Assembly: GCA_030737875.1 (NCBI GenBank)
Contig: CM060918.1
Span: 769,228,552-769,292,551, forward strand
DNA from: Allium sativum
Taxonomy: Eukaryota > Streptophyta > Magnoliopsida > Asparagales > Amaryllidaceae
Direction of reading: 5' to 3'
Length of the DNA stretch: 64,000 bases
Part shown: positions 44,780-57,100 of the stretch, one piece after another
Layout of the letters: each line of letters begins with the position of its first letter
How positions within the stretch are numbered: the stretch's first letter is position 1
Made by a program: the position numbers and the translations under genes
The notes under the pieces: generated by a model
The model's input: only the letters and a program-made list of their open reading frames with translations
Told to the model about the DNA's origin: nothing
Databases searched by the model: none

Positions 44780-46351
44780 ACACTCGATTCATAACGTGCA
44801 CATTGCCTGGTCCATCAGCTATGCCAGCACACTCAGATATCTGGGCTCAAACAAGCCATGTACAAGCTTGCACTGTGGTCCATGCCAAGCTTCTCAAGGT
44901 AGTCTTTCCATGATCTGGTTAGCCCTTAGTTACTTACAAAGTGTTTCTCTTGCTTTTTCCTTTATTTAACTTATTTTATTCTCCTGAGTACCCACTTCCC
45001 TCAGAAATGAATCAAATACATAAAGAAAGCTCAACCATTCGCATCAGTTATGGTAGACAACACATATAAAACAACCAATCATTCATACAACAAAGATAAG
45101 CAATATTCATGTATTTATGTTGCTATTGTCTACTGGCCATGGATGTTTTAGAAGGGAACATCCTAAAGCCTATTGCTTCCCTGTCATATATGCTTTAGGT
45201 TATCGCACAAATTTTAGGATATGTTTAAATCATAGCATATTTATTTAGGGATATTTTTTGAAGCCTAACAACTCAACACATGGACTTCCATTGCACCCTT
45301 GGCTCCTTCTTTTATCTGGGTATAGAACATAAGCAAAGCATCCAACCTTGCTACCCTACATCCTTCTTTGCACAGACCACTTTCAATAGCAATCATATCA
45401 AATAATTTATACTATTTCATTAAGCAAGTCAGTCAGAAGTGAGGTTTCCAAGTAGGGTTTCCAGGGTATTATGGTCATCAATATATATAAGGATTCTAAC
45501 ACAAGTAAGTTTATTATCATGGCATGCATATCATCATAGATACTCACCTTAATATCACTTCCCAGTATCTAAATATGTTGATTATTCATAGCACCCAAAA
45601 TTACACAATGTTGCTTACATTTTAAATCTAAATTTCATTTATGTAGAGAATTAACAAGTATTCAATTCTTCCATCAAAGCCAAAAACAATCATCATATTT
45701 AATTAAATATGTAGGTTGTTAAAACTAAATTTAAGGCTACCTTAAAATAGAAATTAATGCCAAATATTAAGTAAGGTTTCTCACCAAATTATATTTTTAT
45801 TTTTATTCCTTTTAATCCTCTTATCTACTGATGTGATTCGACCTTAGGCTCCATTGTAGAAGCTACTACCATCACCTTGTTATATGTCTTATTTTTACTA
45901 AGGAGGAAAATAGCTTAGTAGCCTTAAAATGTCACCTAATTATACAACTTATTAACTAGTGTTTCTTGGCAATGCATTTCCTAAATTATCCTACACTATT
46001 TTAGTTTCAAAAAACTCTTAATTCACCCAGTTATTCACCTTAGTTTCTTTTTGATTGTTGAGAGAAAGAGACGGAGATTTAGTTACAAAACATATTCGTT
46101 GTTTCTTTATTTTTGATATAGTTTCTTTTTGTACTTTCCATTTTTATCCCTTTGATCATGCCATTTGCATGTTTGTTTCATTACTTCACGTGCCAGAGAG
46201 GTTATGTGATTATATTTAGGTTTTTCTCCATTGGTATCTACAAAATATATATATCTTAATATTATCAGCATATCCCCTTTATAAAATCTACAGCTTACTA
46301 CTTTATCACCCTCAACTATGCTAACAAATGCATTTAGTTTTTCATGTATTA
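44780..46351 (-). mobile_element. LTR of E0, third fragment
   Basis: Positions 45515-46347 match 1 to about 820 in the same orientation with moderate divergence. This makes 44780-46351 a continuation of the E0 LTR that is interrupted by S1 on the left and by a Helitron end on the right. No gene; an open frame on the minus strand (46107-46409) crosses the Helitron junction and is not real. Confidence 0.5.
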
Positions 46352-46382
46352 CTAGTGTGAACCCGTGATACGCACATGGGTT
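46352..46382 (-). mobile_element. Helitron-like 3' end 1
   Basis: On the minus strand the sequence is a CCCATG/CACGGG hairpin, then about 6 nt, then CTAG followed by T. This is the Helitron 3' signature (hairpin plus CTRR, insertion before T). The E0 copy at 811-830 shows the uninterrupted sequence at the equivalent place. The 5' end was not found. Confidence 0.55.
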
Positions 46383-46878
46383 GCAGCCGTACGCATATGG
46401 ATCACACAAAAAGGTTGTACGACGGGTTTGGTCTTATAATCTTTATGTAAATAAAACATTTTATTTTCCAATATTTATATTTGTTGAAAATTTGAGTCTT
46501 TTGGAATGAAACTCCATGTTGAAAGTTAAATTCACAACATAAAGGACTAAATAAGGGAATGGATAAAACATACATTACACAATATCAATTATTTTGATTT
46601 AATTGGCTTAACTATAAATGTTTTAAGAAAAATTCACAATCCCATTCGATAACATGCTTGACTCAAATATCACGCCTTCATTGCAAGAAAGCGTATATTT
46701 TTTAAGCAAAAAATTGAATTACCTATAGTTCATGAAAACGTTAAACATGCACATGCACTCAGTTCTTTTTTTTGGAAACGTGAAATGAACTGATTATTTT
46801 TTATTCAGATAAGAAAGTTGACAAAAAAAGGAGGCGACAACTAGGGGTGTAAACGGGTCAGACCAAACCAGACGAAGG

Positions 46879-47125
46879 TGTGCCCAAGCTCTGTCCTATA
46901 AGAATTCGGACGGACACGGACCGAACATCATATAGCCTCAGACCGAGCCAGAAAACGGACTGTCCTGTCCGATATAGCCATGGATAATAGAAAAATATCG
47001 AACATTTTGGATCGAACCGAATGCTAGTGTGTCCAAGCTCTGTCCTATAAGAGAATCAGACGGACACAGACCAGACACCTTACCGAGCCGGACAACGGAC
47101 TGTCCTGTCCGATATACAGTCCTAG
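46879..47125. repeat. Two-copy direct repeat, spacing about 149 bp
   Basis: The word TGTGCCCAAGCTCTGTCC (with a one-base variant) and the following 'cggacggacacgga...cggactgtcctgtccgatata' section appear twice. Confidence 0.75.
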
Positions 47126-47221
47126 CGGCAGCAGGCCCAGTTACGGAGGCTATAATAAAAGTAAATCTATAAAGAATGACTACGTTTTACTTTAACAGAA
47201 GCCCCCAACGTTGACTTTCAA

Positions 47222-47250
47222 AGTGTGAACCCGTGCTACGCACACGGCTT
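47222..47250 (-). mobile_element. Helitron-like 3' end 2 (degenerate terminus)
   Basis: AGTGTGAACCCGTGCTACGC on the plus strand matches end 1, with the hairpin kept, but CTAG is replaced by CTTT on the minus strand. Confidence 0.4.
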
Positions 47251-47673
47251 GCAGTTATATATAGGTTTCAATGAATTATCCTGCAAAAATATCTTCATAA
47301 GCAATCGCCTATTTTGGAGTAATCTGGAAATATAAAGCCCTTTAAATAAAGTGACAACTAGGCATGGGTCCTTATTTCAAAGTTTGATGTAAAGCGACTC
47401 CCTCCCTCAAGTTTCATTTAAAGTGGGTCCCTATTTTTGTTGGTTTCCTTTTTTTCATCATTTTCTGGCGCTGATATATATAAAAAAGCTCAAAAAATTT
47501 GCAAATACTAACGGAAGTAATCTGCAAAAAAAAAAACCCTGCAAAATCAACAATTATTCACCCACAATTTTAGTAGAAAATCGGATGAATAATTGCTAAT
47601 ATATCAATTTTCCATATATATTTGCTGATATAACAACAATTATACTTAATTTTTTTACAAGGTTTATGAATTA

Positions 47674-47743
47674 TTGTTGATATATCAGTAATTATTGTAT
47701 ATAATTGCTGATATATCAGTAATTGCTGATATATCAGTAATTA
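47674..47743. repeat. Tandem palindromic repeat TTGCTGATATATCAGTAA
   Basis: Three close copies of a unit of about 18 bp centred on the perfect palindrome CTGATATATCAG or TGATATATCA. A further copy lies at about 47861-47878 and decayed ones around 47594 and 47626. Confidence 0.8.
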
Positions 47744-50189
47744 TGTTAAATGTGATGAAAGACTTGCGAATATCAACAAGTATTTTATACCGGATGTAAA
47801 ATTGAATTAACAAAAGACGGATGAAAAATTGCACAAATTCTGCAATTATTACTATAAATGTTGATATATCAGTAATTGATTTGCAGGTGATGCAAATAAT
47901 TGCAAAAGTTGCTGAAATATTAGCAACAACTGCAAATAATTGGTTAATTCGTTGCAACATACTGGAAAGTATATATTTTTTATTTTATTTTGTTTTTGAA
48001 TCATATTTTGGTAGTTTTAATGCATGAATATGATGATGATTATTTGTTGAACTTAAATTTGAATATTTGTAATTTTTTTTATTTTCCAAAAACATGGACC
48101 AAGTTTATAAAGTTTTAAAATAAGGAATTTTTTGTATTTTAAAACATATTAGGGACCTTAGCCAAACGTATCCTTAAATAAATCTTTTTAGAAAATGAGC
48201 TTATTCTATAGTAATTACATTTTCACCTTACACCATACAAAGCGGAAGAAATAGTTTCATTACAGATTTAAAATTTCCACATGCATTGACTGATTGCCAA
48301 AAAGATGAACATTGGAATGTATTCTAGATGTGCAATCGATGAAACTGTGCCAAATACTTCATGAAGTGGCGTACAATGCTCTATACATATCACAACCAAT
48401 TTTAAAAGCCTATTAAAAATGACCTAACTGGGTACACATTGTCTAATGCCCAACAAAAGAGTACGCCAAAACATACCATTTGATCAATTGGTCAGTTGAG
48501 GGATATTAGTGTTGCGGAAAAAACTCATTCCTACATAATTAACATTGTTAACTCAAAAGTGCTTCATGGCTCACTTTAAAGGACACATTTCAATGTGCTA
48601 ATGTAACCAATTTCTACAACAATAAGAACAAAGATAAAATAAAACCCGAACATAATTAAACAAATGATTTTAAAAAAATCCCAACTATTAATAAATTTTT
48701 ATTTGGGCCTTGTGCAAATGTTGTGGTCTTAGCTGCTCCGTTGCTTGCCTTCAACGTGGGAAGTATAATATTAATATGTAGTTATGGAAGAAATACAATG
48801 AGAAATGACCAAGTTAACATTGTATAACTTTTTAGAAACAACAAGTAAATGATCATGAGCTAAACATTCATTCTCTGAAGGCTGGAGACAGTGGATGTGA
48901 ATTAATTTTGTTAACATAGCCACTAATTCTTTCTTAATTTTTAATAGCATAATTTGTAAATAAATAAATAGTACCAGTTATGTGTGTGTATTAATATGAA
49001 ATATATAAGTACGAAGAAGTAACATAAGTTTTTGGACCTAACTTTTAGTAATCAACACCATTAAGTTTGCATGATACGCTCAGAAGCTACATAACAGGAG
49101 CTAAAACCAATGAACTTATGGCAATCTCTTTGACTTTTCAGTTTCTATATATGGAATGTTGAATTTCAAAGAAGCTCTCAGAAAGTGGGCATATGCTTTG
49201 AGTTCTTGGCCCTACGCTTTTTCTTTACTTCTAGGCTTATGTATTTTTTCATATCATGAATTATATTCATCAAAAGCCACCACATACGCTCTCACTGAGC
49301 AATGCTTGCATTGAGGGAATCATGGCTAACATTTATTTATGAGCCAATTTGATTTATTTATTATGTTAATGGATAAGGTAACCCACATAAGCAAGCTTCA
49401 TCTTAAGCTTAACTTCATCCTAGTGTTAAAAGAAGCTTATGTAAACCACTTACATTATAAGGATTATGTTACCATGTCATTAGACCCATGTTAGTTCTAT
49501 CATTTGAACATTGAAACAGAAAATTAAACTTGTTCTTATCATTATGTTTTAAATCATAATATCTCCTAAAAATCATAAAATCTTTAATTTAGTCATTTCA
49601 TCAATGAGTCATATTTCAAGATTTTAAGAACGTCAAAAAAATAATTGAATTTTTGTTTCTTTATTGGGGAACAAAGCATGATTTTTGAAAAATAAAATTA
49701 AAGAAAGATGAAACTTTTTCAACAATTGTTGAAATGTTAACAAATTGTTGAATGAGAGACACCTTTCTACCAGTATTGACAAATTACAATGTACGTATCT
49801 TCAAATTAGGCAGATGCATTTTAATTTCTGGATGCTCATCAGCAACTCTTTTCATGTGAAAAAACATAAAGCTTGGGTAGAATGAAAATTTAAATTTATG
49901 CATGTTGTGTATTGAACAATTTGCATCTAATAATAAATAAAGGTGACTTCATGCTTAACGATTATGAAAAATTAAAATAATCAATTATAGAAATTGGAAT
50001 CATTATATTATTAATAAATATGAAACTTAACTTCATGTTTTATAAGAACTAACTAAAAGATCCATAGCTGAAGAAAAATATGTTGAAATGTAAGTAAGAA
50101 AAACAATGCACTGCCCCAATAATGATTATGAAAAATAGTAAAGGAATTACACATGCCTGAAATGGGAGTCACCGTTTATGTCCTGTATG

Positions 50190-50522
50190 CAGGGCCGGCG
50201 CAGGGGCCAGGCAGAGCAGGCGGCTGCCTGGGGCAACCCAACTCGTCAGGGCATTCGTCAGCGGTTGGTGGTGGTGGAAGTTAGAATGATAACTTGTAAA
50301 AATATATGATGAAATGTAAAATGAAAATATGAATAAAGCGGGTGGTTGGTTAAGCAATTGCTTGGCTTTGAAGAAGTCAGGAGTTCAATCCCTGGAGGTA
50401 TTAAGTGCCATTTTCCCTTTTTTTTCCAGACCTCCAGCTAAGAGCGACACCTTTTCCTCATTTTTTCCTCTATCTCCATCCAAGGGAAACCCATTTTTTC
50501 TTGGTCCGTAGAGCCGACTCTG
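50190..50522. mobile_element. Non-autonomous hAT element (MITE), 333 bp
   Basis: Flanked by perfect 8-bp duplications CCTGTATG (50182-50189 and 50523-50530), the hAT hallmark. Termini CAGGGCCGGCGC and, inverted at the right end, CAGAGTCGGCTC match at 9 of 12 positions and begin CAG as in hAT elements. The interior carries a tRNA-like segment (about 50340-50400). No transposase. Confidence 0.88.
50340..50400 (+). other. tRNA-like (pol III A/B box) segment inside the hAT MITE
   Basis: TGGTTGGTTAAGC resembles an A box; about 35 nt later GAGTTCAATCCC fits a B box (GTTCAATCC core). A full tRNA cloverleaf is not evident, so this is a relic or SINE-like piece, not a tRNA gene. Confidence 0.4.
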
Positions 50523-50530
50523 CCTGTATG

Positions 50531-51403
50531 CACGAAATTCAGACCATACCGTTTAAGTTAAAATCAATACATGTATATTATCTTATGAATAGGCACTAAT
50601 GGAGAATCCTCTTATCAAAATAAGTTTAGTAGACAACTGTTAGGTTTTTTAACCTAACCAATATGCATCCTCATTTACGTATAATATACACTATTATGTA
50701 AAATAGTAGGTCATGTAGCAATAAAATGAATTCATGAACTTATCTTATCCAATTGTAGGTCATGTATACTTTATTGAGTGGAGTGGATGAAGTGCGTAAA
50801 TTGTTGACTTCCAACTGCCAAACAAAGGATAACTAAAACTGCATTATTTTAATCAAAAGATGAAACAAGCACTTTAAACTTGGTTTTTCCATATATAAAA
50901 AACTGAGATGTTATACAACCATGCAGTTCAAATTTTAGAGAAATAGAAGAAGATTAAACTTGTATGCTGATAAAATGAAAATCTAGTATTTAGTATATAG
51001 ATATGGAAAGTTCTTAATTTACTTTCAACTACAGAAGTAACAGTGAACAATTTAATGTACCGAAGCAATCAAGTATGACAATTAGGATCCCTCTTTGTTA
51101 AAAAATTGAAGTAATGTATAAATGAATACTTCCTGAAAATGACTTATAATATTGTACTAATAAATCACACACACATCCACACACCACACATGCTAATCAA
51201 TCATCTTGTCATCAAGTAAATCCAAACATGAAATATAATAGCATGCATGTTTCATTTAGTCAAATGAAGTAAGTAGGAATAAATCATATAAGAATTCTAT
51301 TAAAAATTGTTAGTTGTATTGAAAGATTGGTTACCTGATGTTTATATTGAAATATTGGTTGCCTTTTTAGCATTCAAAGATACCAACCCAAGAAAAGTCC
51401 ATC
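50531..51403. other. No gene seen
   Basis: AT-rich sequence with no supported frame. It may include intron or flanking sequence carried with the PP2A fragment that follows. Confidence 0.4.
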
Positions 51404-51679
51404 ACTTTTGGTCAGGACATATCAGAGCAATTCAACCACACTAACGATCTCATGCTGATAGCTGGAACCCATCAGTTAGTCATGGAGGGATATTATTGGG
51501 GCCTTGAACAAAAGGTGGTAACAATATTTAGTTCTCCCAACCACTGCTACCGATGTGGAAAGATGGCTTCTATTCTGGAACTCGATGACTCCAAAGGCCA
51601 CACATCTATCCAGTTTGAACTTGCTCCTAGAAGGGGGAAACCTGACTTTACTCGCAAAATACCCAACTATTTCCTCTAA
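51404..51679 (+). pseudogene. C-terminal fragment of a PP2A catalytic subunit
   Basis: An open stretch of 91 codons plus stop matches the last part of plant serine/threonine phosphatase PP2A catalytic subunits: [61 protein letters not shown] and a [17 protein letters not shown] tail that nearly keeps the conserved C-terminal YFL. The SEQFNHTN and LDDSKGH wording points to the PP2A-3/4-type plant subfamily. The N-terminal two-thirds, with most metal ligands, is absent, and the conserved Arg-Ala before His-Gln-Leu has become Gly-Thr. It is therefore a non-functional piece, either a lone exon or part of a retrocopy, set among Helitron-like ends, so transposon capture is likely. Confidence 0.85.
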
Positions 51680-52410
51680 TGCAATACCCATTTGGTCATG
51701 CATTTGTCAGCGTTTTCTAATGAGAGCCCAGTTCTCTCTATATGAGAGGAGCAATTGCAGATAATTTGTAGATGTTAGTTTACTCATTATTTGTTGAAAA
51801 TGGCTATTAATATAATAGAAAGATCGAAATCAGATATGTCTCAATATATGCAAAGAAATAACTTTACATACATCAACAGAGGATTACTAAAATCATATTG
51901 AAGAAAGATAGAATAGCCTCATATGCAAAGATTTATTACATTATTATAATAAACTTACAAAGACTGAAAAAAGGTATATTTGACGTACTATGTAAAAACG
52001 CTAATTTGGATTATAATTGCCACTAAACTTAAATAATTAACCAAACATAGTTACTCAATAATAGAATATTTTACATACCACATAAAAGTTCTAATTTAGA
52101 TTATAATTGTCGCTACATGTAAATAACTGACCAAATATAATTTATTACCTGCCTTGTTGAGCATTGCAACGCTCACCTTCCAATCAACTAGACAACTTCT
52201 ACCTATTTTTATGTAGAGGATTGACTTTACGAAACAATAGAAAAACAATATATAAAAAGTAAAGAAAAAGTGGAATGTATAAACGCATGGAGAATAAATT
52301 GTAATATATGACTCATTAATGATGTTACAATGGTGGGTAGTCAGACATCGTTATTTTTTCCATAGAGTATTAAGGTTACATGGGATGTTTCTCCTATAAT
52401 GGGGAAACAG
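51680..52410. other. No gene seen; region after the PP2A fragment
   Basis: AT-rich. The first part could be the 3' untranslated region of the captured PP2A gene, but no clear poly(A) signal context supports that. Confidence 0.35.
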
Positions 52411-52412
52411 CT

Positions 52413-52443
52413 AGAATGTGGCCCGTGCTTCGCATACGGGTCA
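52413..52443 (-). mobile_element. Helitron-like 3' end 3
   Basis: The minus strand gives CCCGTATGCGAAGCACGGG (hairpin), 7 nt, then CTAG. Same orientation as ends 1 and 2. Sequence to its right (to about 52671) has no gene and is probably the rest of this element. Confidence 0.5.
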
Positions 52444-52671
52444 GAAGTTGGAATCATGCTGGGTTGTGGTGGTATGATGCTAACGGATGGAGGCTTGGGT
52501 TTAGTGGAAACAATGCTTTGTTTAGGTATCTGATGGGGTTGTCCTGTACGTGGTTGGGGTTTGTTAAAGAAATTTCAACCCGTTTTGAAAATTTTGTGCA
52601 TATGTTGGTGTGCAGGTGGTTGATTGACGTGTGCGTTGTTGTAAACTTTACAGGTGACGTTGAAGTCCATG

Positions 52672-54114
52672 CACTACAAGGAGCACTTCATTTAGCGACA
52701 GCATATAGCCGTCGGCGGCAACGCTAGCCGTCGCTATTACTGTCGCCGCCAACAGAAATAGCAATGGAAATAGCAACGGCTTATAGCCACGTGTCATCTT
52801 ACGTGGCAGGTAGTTAGTTTGACCAGGTAGCCTTTGCTAGCCGTCGCTATTCGTTGCTAAAATTCCGTCGCAATCCGTTGCTAGCCGTCGCTATATGTTG
52901 ACCATAAGGTCGTCTCTAGCCGTTGCTAAACCTGAAACCAAGAACTACAACACACAGCAATTCCTTTCCATCAAGACAATCAACAACCATTCAATCCAAA
53001 AACCAATACCACACAACTATTACCCCATTAATTCACCAATACTCATCAACAATCAATCCATCATACCATACCATCATCAAATACGGAAAAAACAAAAAAA
53101 ACCCAATCCTAACATAATATCGTTCAAATACGTCATACATATCAAAACCCATCATAACACCATCCACAAACCGTCATACATGTCCGTAAACATCATATAA
53201 CATCGTGCGTACATTTAACATATAAAAAACCAAGTATTTGTACATACAAGAGCCTAAGTCAAAATGAGCACTACACTACGTACTAATCCTCGTCTTCCTC
53301 GTTCCCGTTCTCGTTGTCGTCTCCTTCTGATTCCTCTCGATATACAATGGAATCTGCTCTCTCTCCCTCCTGTCCAGTCATAAACCCATGCTCCTGAAAG
53401 TAACTTGCGATGCGCTCGTCTATTTCCTGTTGCATCTGGGTTTTTCGCCAATCCATCAACTCATTCATCGGCTCTTGCATCTGAGCTATAGTCGCCTCCT
53501 CCATCGACCTCTTATAAGCACGCTGAACATCCTATGAAATAAATAAGTTCATATTAAAGTTATTTGCTCAAATTTTTACTATGTTGCCGTAATTTATGTC
53601 TAGAAAAGGTCTTACCTCCTGATTGCCAAAACCATATCGCCTTCCTCTCTTAGGCGGATCAGTGATAGAATGCCATATGCTATCAGAATCTGCAACTGTA
53701 AGCTCCTATCCAGTAACCTCTATCACTCTAGCAGCCTCTGCATCATACTTCCCTTGCAACAGCAATATAATTTTAAGACAAGTGCTACAAAATTTACTTA
53801 TATACTGTGATATGAACATGTATGAAACATTTTAATTTATACGGATAAGCATATTTACCATTATACGTTCACTCTTTGGATCCGCCCAGTCATACGCAAC
53901 ATTTCCTTCTTCATCGGTGTGCTCCACCGCATGTGTGTGCCTAAATACGTCAGCTAGCGAATGCTCTTTTCCGTGCTTTATAAACTGAGTAAATATACAG
54001 TAATAAAATTATTAAAGATAAGACATGACTATATACGCTAAGTTTTTTATCTGAACATGTACTACAAATATTTAAAATTTATACCAAATCTCTTCTGTGC
54101 TGTTGGAATGATTT
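52672..54114 (-). mobile_element. Truncated CACTA (En/Spm-like) transposon
   Basis: Starts CACTACAAGGAGC, the CACTA terminal signature, followed by the subterminal word TAGCCGTCGCTA and its variants repeated in both orientations to about 52930. A broken plant transposase-associated gene follows on the minus strand. The right part, with the other terminus, is cut off by the E3 LTR at 54115. Confidence 0.8.
53283..53984 (-). pseudogene. Broken CACTA-associated gene (plant Transposase_24/Ptta-like), 3' exons
   Basis: Three exons can be read on the minus strand. Exon a (53984-53859) begins FIKHGKEHSLADVFRHTHAV and is followed by a GTAAAT donor. Exon b (53752-53616) begins GKYDAEAARVIEVTG, then carries an in-frame TAG before ELTVADSDSIWHSITDP, and ends at a GTAAG donor. 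Exon c (53531-53283) begins DVQRAYKRSMEEATIAQMQ and ends in an acidic Asp/Glu tail. The SLADVFRHTH and DWADPKSERI signature resembles the C-terminal plant transposase-like domain (Transposase_24/Ptta) carried by CACTA elements; its role is not well defined. The nonsense codon and loss of the 5' end make it a pseudogene. Confidence 0.65.
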
Positions 54115-57100
54115 TGTTACGACCCGAACTTCCCCGGTAAGGAAAGCCCGGATTGAACTGAGGACAAGCCACTCGGAACGCAAACAGAAGAACATTTCAT
54201 TGTTAATTACAACAATTCAATCAGAATACAAGAATATACAGGGTATAAACAAATAATATACATCAGAAAATATCAGAGATTTAAATTACATTTAAATACA
54301 TCACTGCAGCGGAAAATAATACAAAGCACAACTGAAGGAGATATATGGATACAGAGCTTTTCGGATATCATTCCAGCTGTAAACCAGGATCCTGTGAATA
54401 TAAATCTACAAAACCAAAACTACTAGCTGCCCGTATCAAAATAAGGGCACCCAGAGTTTAGGTTAAAACAATAAACTCCAGGTCAGTCATGTGACTGGTG
54501 TGAGAGATAAAACAGTTATTAATCTTTATTTTAAAGTTCGGTAAATCAAAGGACCACGCCGTAATAACACGGAACGGGTTTCCTCCCAAGAATACCAGTG
54601 CATAAAACAACAGGCAATGCTAAATAAAGAACAATGAAGCTATTATAAGACCCAAGTCCCATTACACAATGCAACGGAAACCGGAGGATAGAGTTTTTAC
54701 CTTATAATAGCCAAGAATGCTTGATACGTTTAAAACAAATCATTTGATACTATTATGAGTGCATAGTGTATAAAACAACTTCAAATCATAAGTATCAATC
54801 ATAGATGGCATAAGCGCCCCATCCCACTATGTCGCCATACTAGGCTCTACAAATAAAACCGCAAAGTCACGTATTGTTAGTTGGATTTCCATCTGTGAAC
54901 CGAGGCAAAAGATAGTCCTCTACCGATTTGAGACGCTCTAGCCCGTGTCTCAGGATCAGAGCTCGAGTGACCCTTGGATCGTCAGGGCCGGTCCACCGAT
55001 GTGGATTAAAAAGCCTGAACACTGCGTTTCCTCGCCCTTTGGGGCGTCAATGAGCCAACAAATGACTCCATCGGCTTCACATAGTCACCGATATATCCGA
55101 GGCGCCTCACAACAGCAACAACCACGTAAGTCAAACTCGTCAGGGGCGTGTAAAACCCCTGACGCCACTTCTAGCTAGAAAGAAACACATGTCTTCCGTG
55201 AGGTCCTTCTCCCGTTTCTGGTTCACAACCGGGGTGTGAGGATCGCGAATCAACGCTACAAAAGCTATGCCACACATGCCGCGCTTTGATCATCAACCAC
55301 AAGACTTTTCTTTTCAATAGAAGCCCTGATCAATTGCCACTTAGGCATGCCACACAGGCAATTCACTCCATGCGTTTGATATCCATCAATATAACCCCTG
55401 AGCTCGTACGTCTCAGAGAAGGGCGTTAAGCAAGAGAATAAGTTCCCCGCAGCCAAACAGATATATATTTAATAGAAATCAATCACATAGAATAAAATCC
55501 AATGTCAGACACACAGTCCATTTACAAGTTCGTTCTGGGTCTGAACGAAACCGGAGGCACCTAGTACCTCGCATATCTATCGATCTCCAAGTACATCTAG
55601 ACGACCACTAACTAATTCCCTCCTCTTGGGTGTACGGGCCAATCAAGATCATCAGTAATCACCCAAACGGAGTGAAGACCTCCGGTCTTCGACCACCGTC
55701 TTCATCTTTGACTTATCGTCGTATCAGTTATTCAGAATGGGATAAATCCGGTCTTTCCGAATAACTCGCGTTTATAATAAACAAGTGTTACACAAACACA
55801 ACATACGCCTCATTCCAATTCATCAGTCACTAACCGTAAATTAGTAAGGGAACAATTCCCCAAATATTAACCCCGAAGGCCGAAACCAACATCAGATCAA
55901 TACCCAGGAAACCATTCATCTTAACTAATCTTCAGTTGCTAAACTTCACATTCTTAGGGATAGGTTCCCATTAATTTTGTCAAAGATAAATTCCTCAAAT
56001 TTATTCTTTAATCTTCTTTTGAATATCGATTCAACTAATCGGGATTAAAGAACCTTACCGAAGTAATCATTTGTTTTAATTTCCCAATCCCAACCTATTC
56101 ATCCCATGAAGTAAAACTGGTCATACTTCATATCTAACACCACGGCGTTATTGGTAAATTCAATTACCATTTCACGTTCAAATCTAATTAAAGATTTAAC
56201 TATCGCCTGGAGCAAAACTGGTGATACTCCATTCTCGATCTTTTCAATCTAATTAAAGATTCATTAAAACTCCACTTAGTTCTAATCTTTAACTAGGTTA
56301 AAGAACTAATGTCATTTAAAACACGGTTCACGATAAACCCACCTCACATTCCATTCTATTAGTCTCTAATTTAGTAAGAGAACAGTTCCCTAAATATTAA
56401 CCCCGAAGGCCGAAACCAACATCAGATCAATACCCAAGAAACCATTCAACTTAACTAATCTCCAGTTAGTTTCTGATTTTCTTAACTCAGTTGGGTCTAA
56501 GAACAGTATTATTGAAGATATCGTTCACGACAACCCAAAATCACATTCCATTAATTATCGGGTTAAAGAACAAGTGTTATTTAAAACACCGTTCACGATA
56601 AACCCAAAAATCAATTCAACTTCAATTTCAATTAAATTCCATTTAATTGGTACACTTCATTAAATATAAATAAAAAGATTTAATCTTTTTCTCAACTGGG
56701 TTTTAGAATAGTGTTAATGAAGACACCATTCACGACAAACCCAAATCACATTTGATATTAAATACAAGGCTCTGAATAGAAAATATATCGGTTTATATTC
56801 AATATCAAATTCTACGACCAACAAATATCGTATTGGAAATAACGATATAAATATATCTTTCAAATTTCCGGAACAATATCTGTATAATCATGAAATCCAA
56901 CATCGAAATATTCCAAAAACGATTTTGAGTCAAATCCATTCCAATTTATATATTGGAAACTTCTGGTTATTTTAAAACCATTTCAAATTCAATTTATTTA
57001 TTTAAAAATAAATAGAATTATAATTCTAGTTCAATACTAGTTCATTTCGACAAAAATCTATTTTTATCTTTTCAAATATGGAAAATGTCATCCCAATTCT

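Larger units (their letters stand above)
46383..50181. other. AT-rich stretch without a gene; probable Helitron interior
   Basis: No coding region is supported. It holds a duplicated roughly 149-bp-spaced 'gtgcccaagctctgtcctataag...actgtcctgtccgata' repeat (46879-47125) after an ACTAGGGGTGTAAACGGGT word, a second Helitron-like end (47222), and CTGATATATCAG palindromic repeats (47674-47743). From about 48000 to 50181 I see nothing identifiable. Confidence 0.5.

Noticed and set aside
46107..46409. 100-codon minus-strand frame
   Set aside because: It crosses the junction between E0 LTR and the Helitron-like end, so it is a chance frame.
47674..47743. CRISPR-like repeat array
   Set aside because: Plant nuclear context, palindromic units with almost no unique spacers and no cas genes.
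50340..50400. Functional tRNA gene
   Set aside because: A and B boxes are recognisable but no full cloverleaf or acceptor stem pairing could be drawn.
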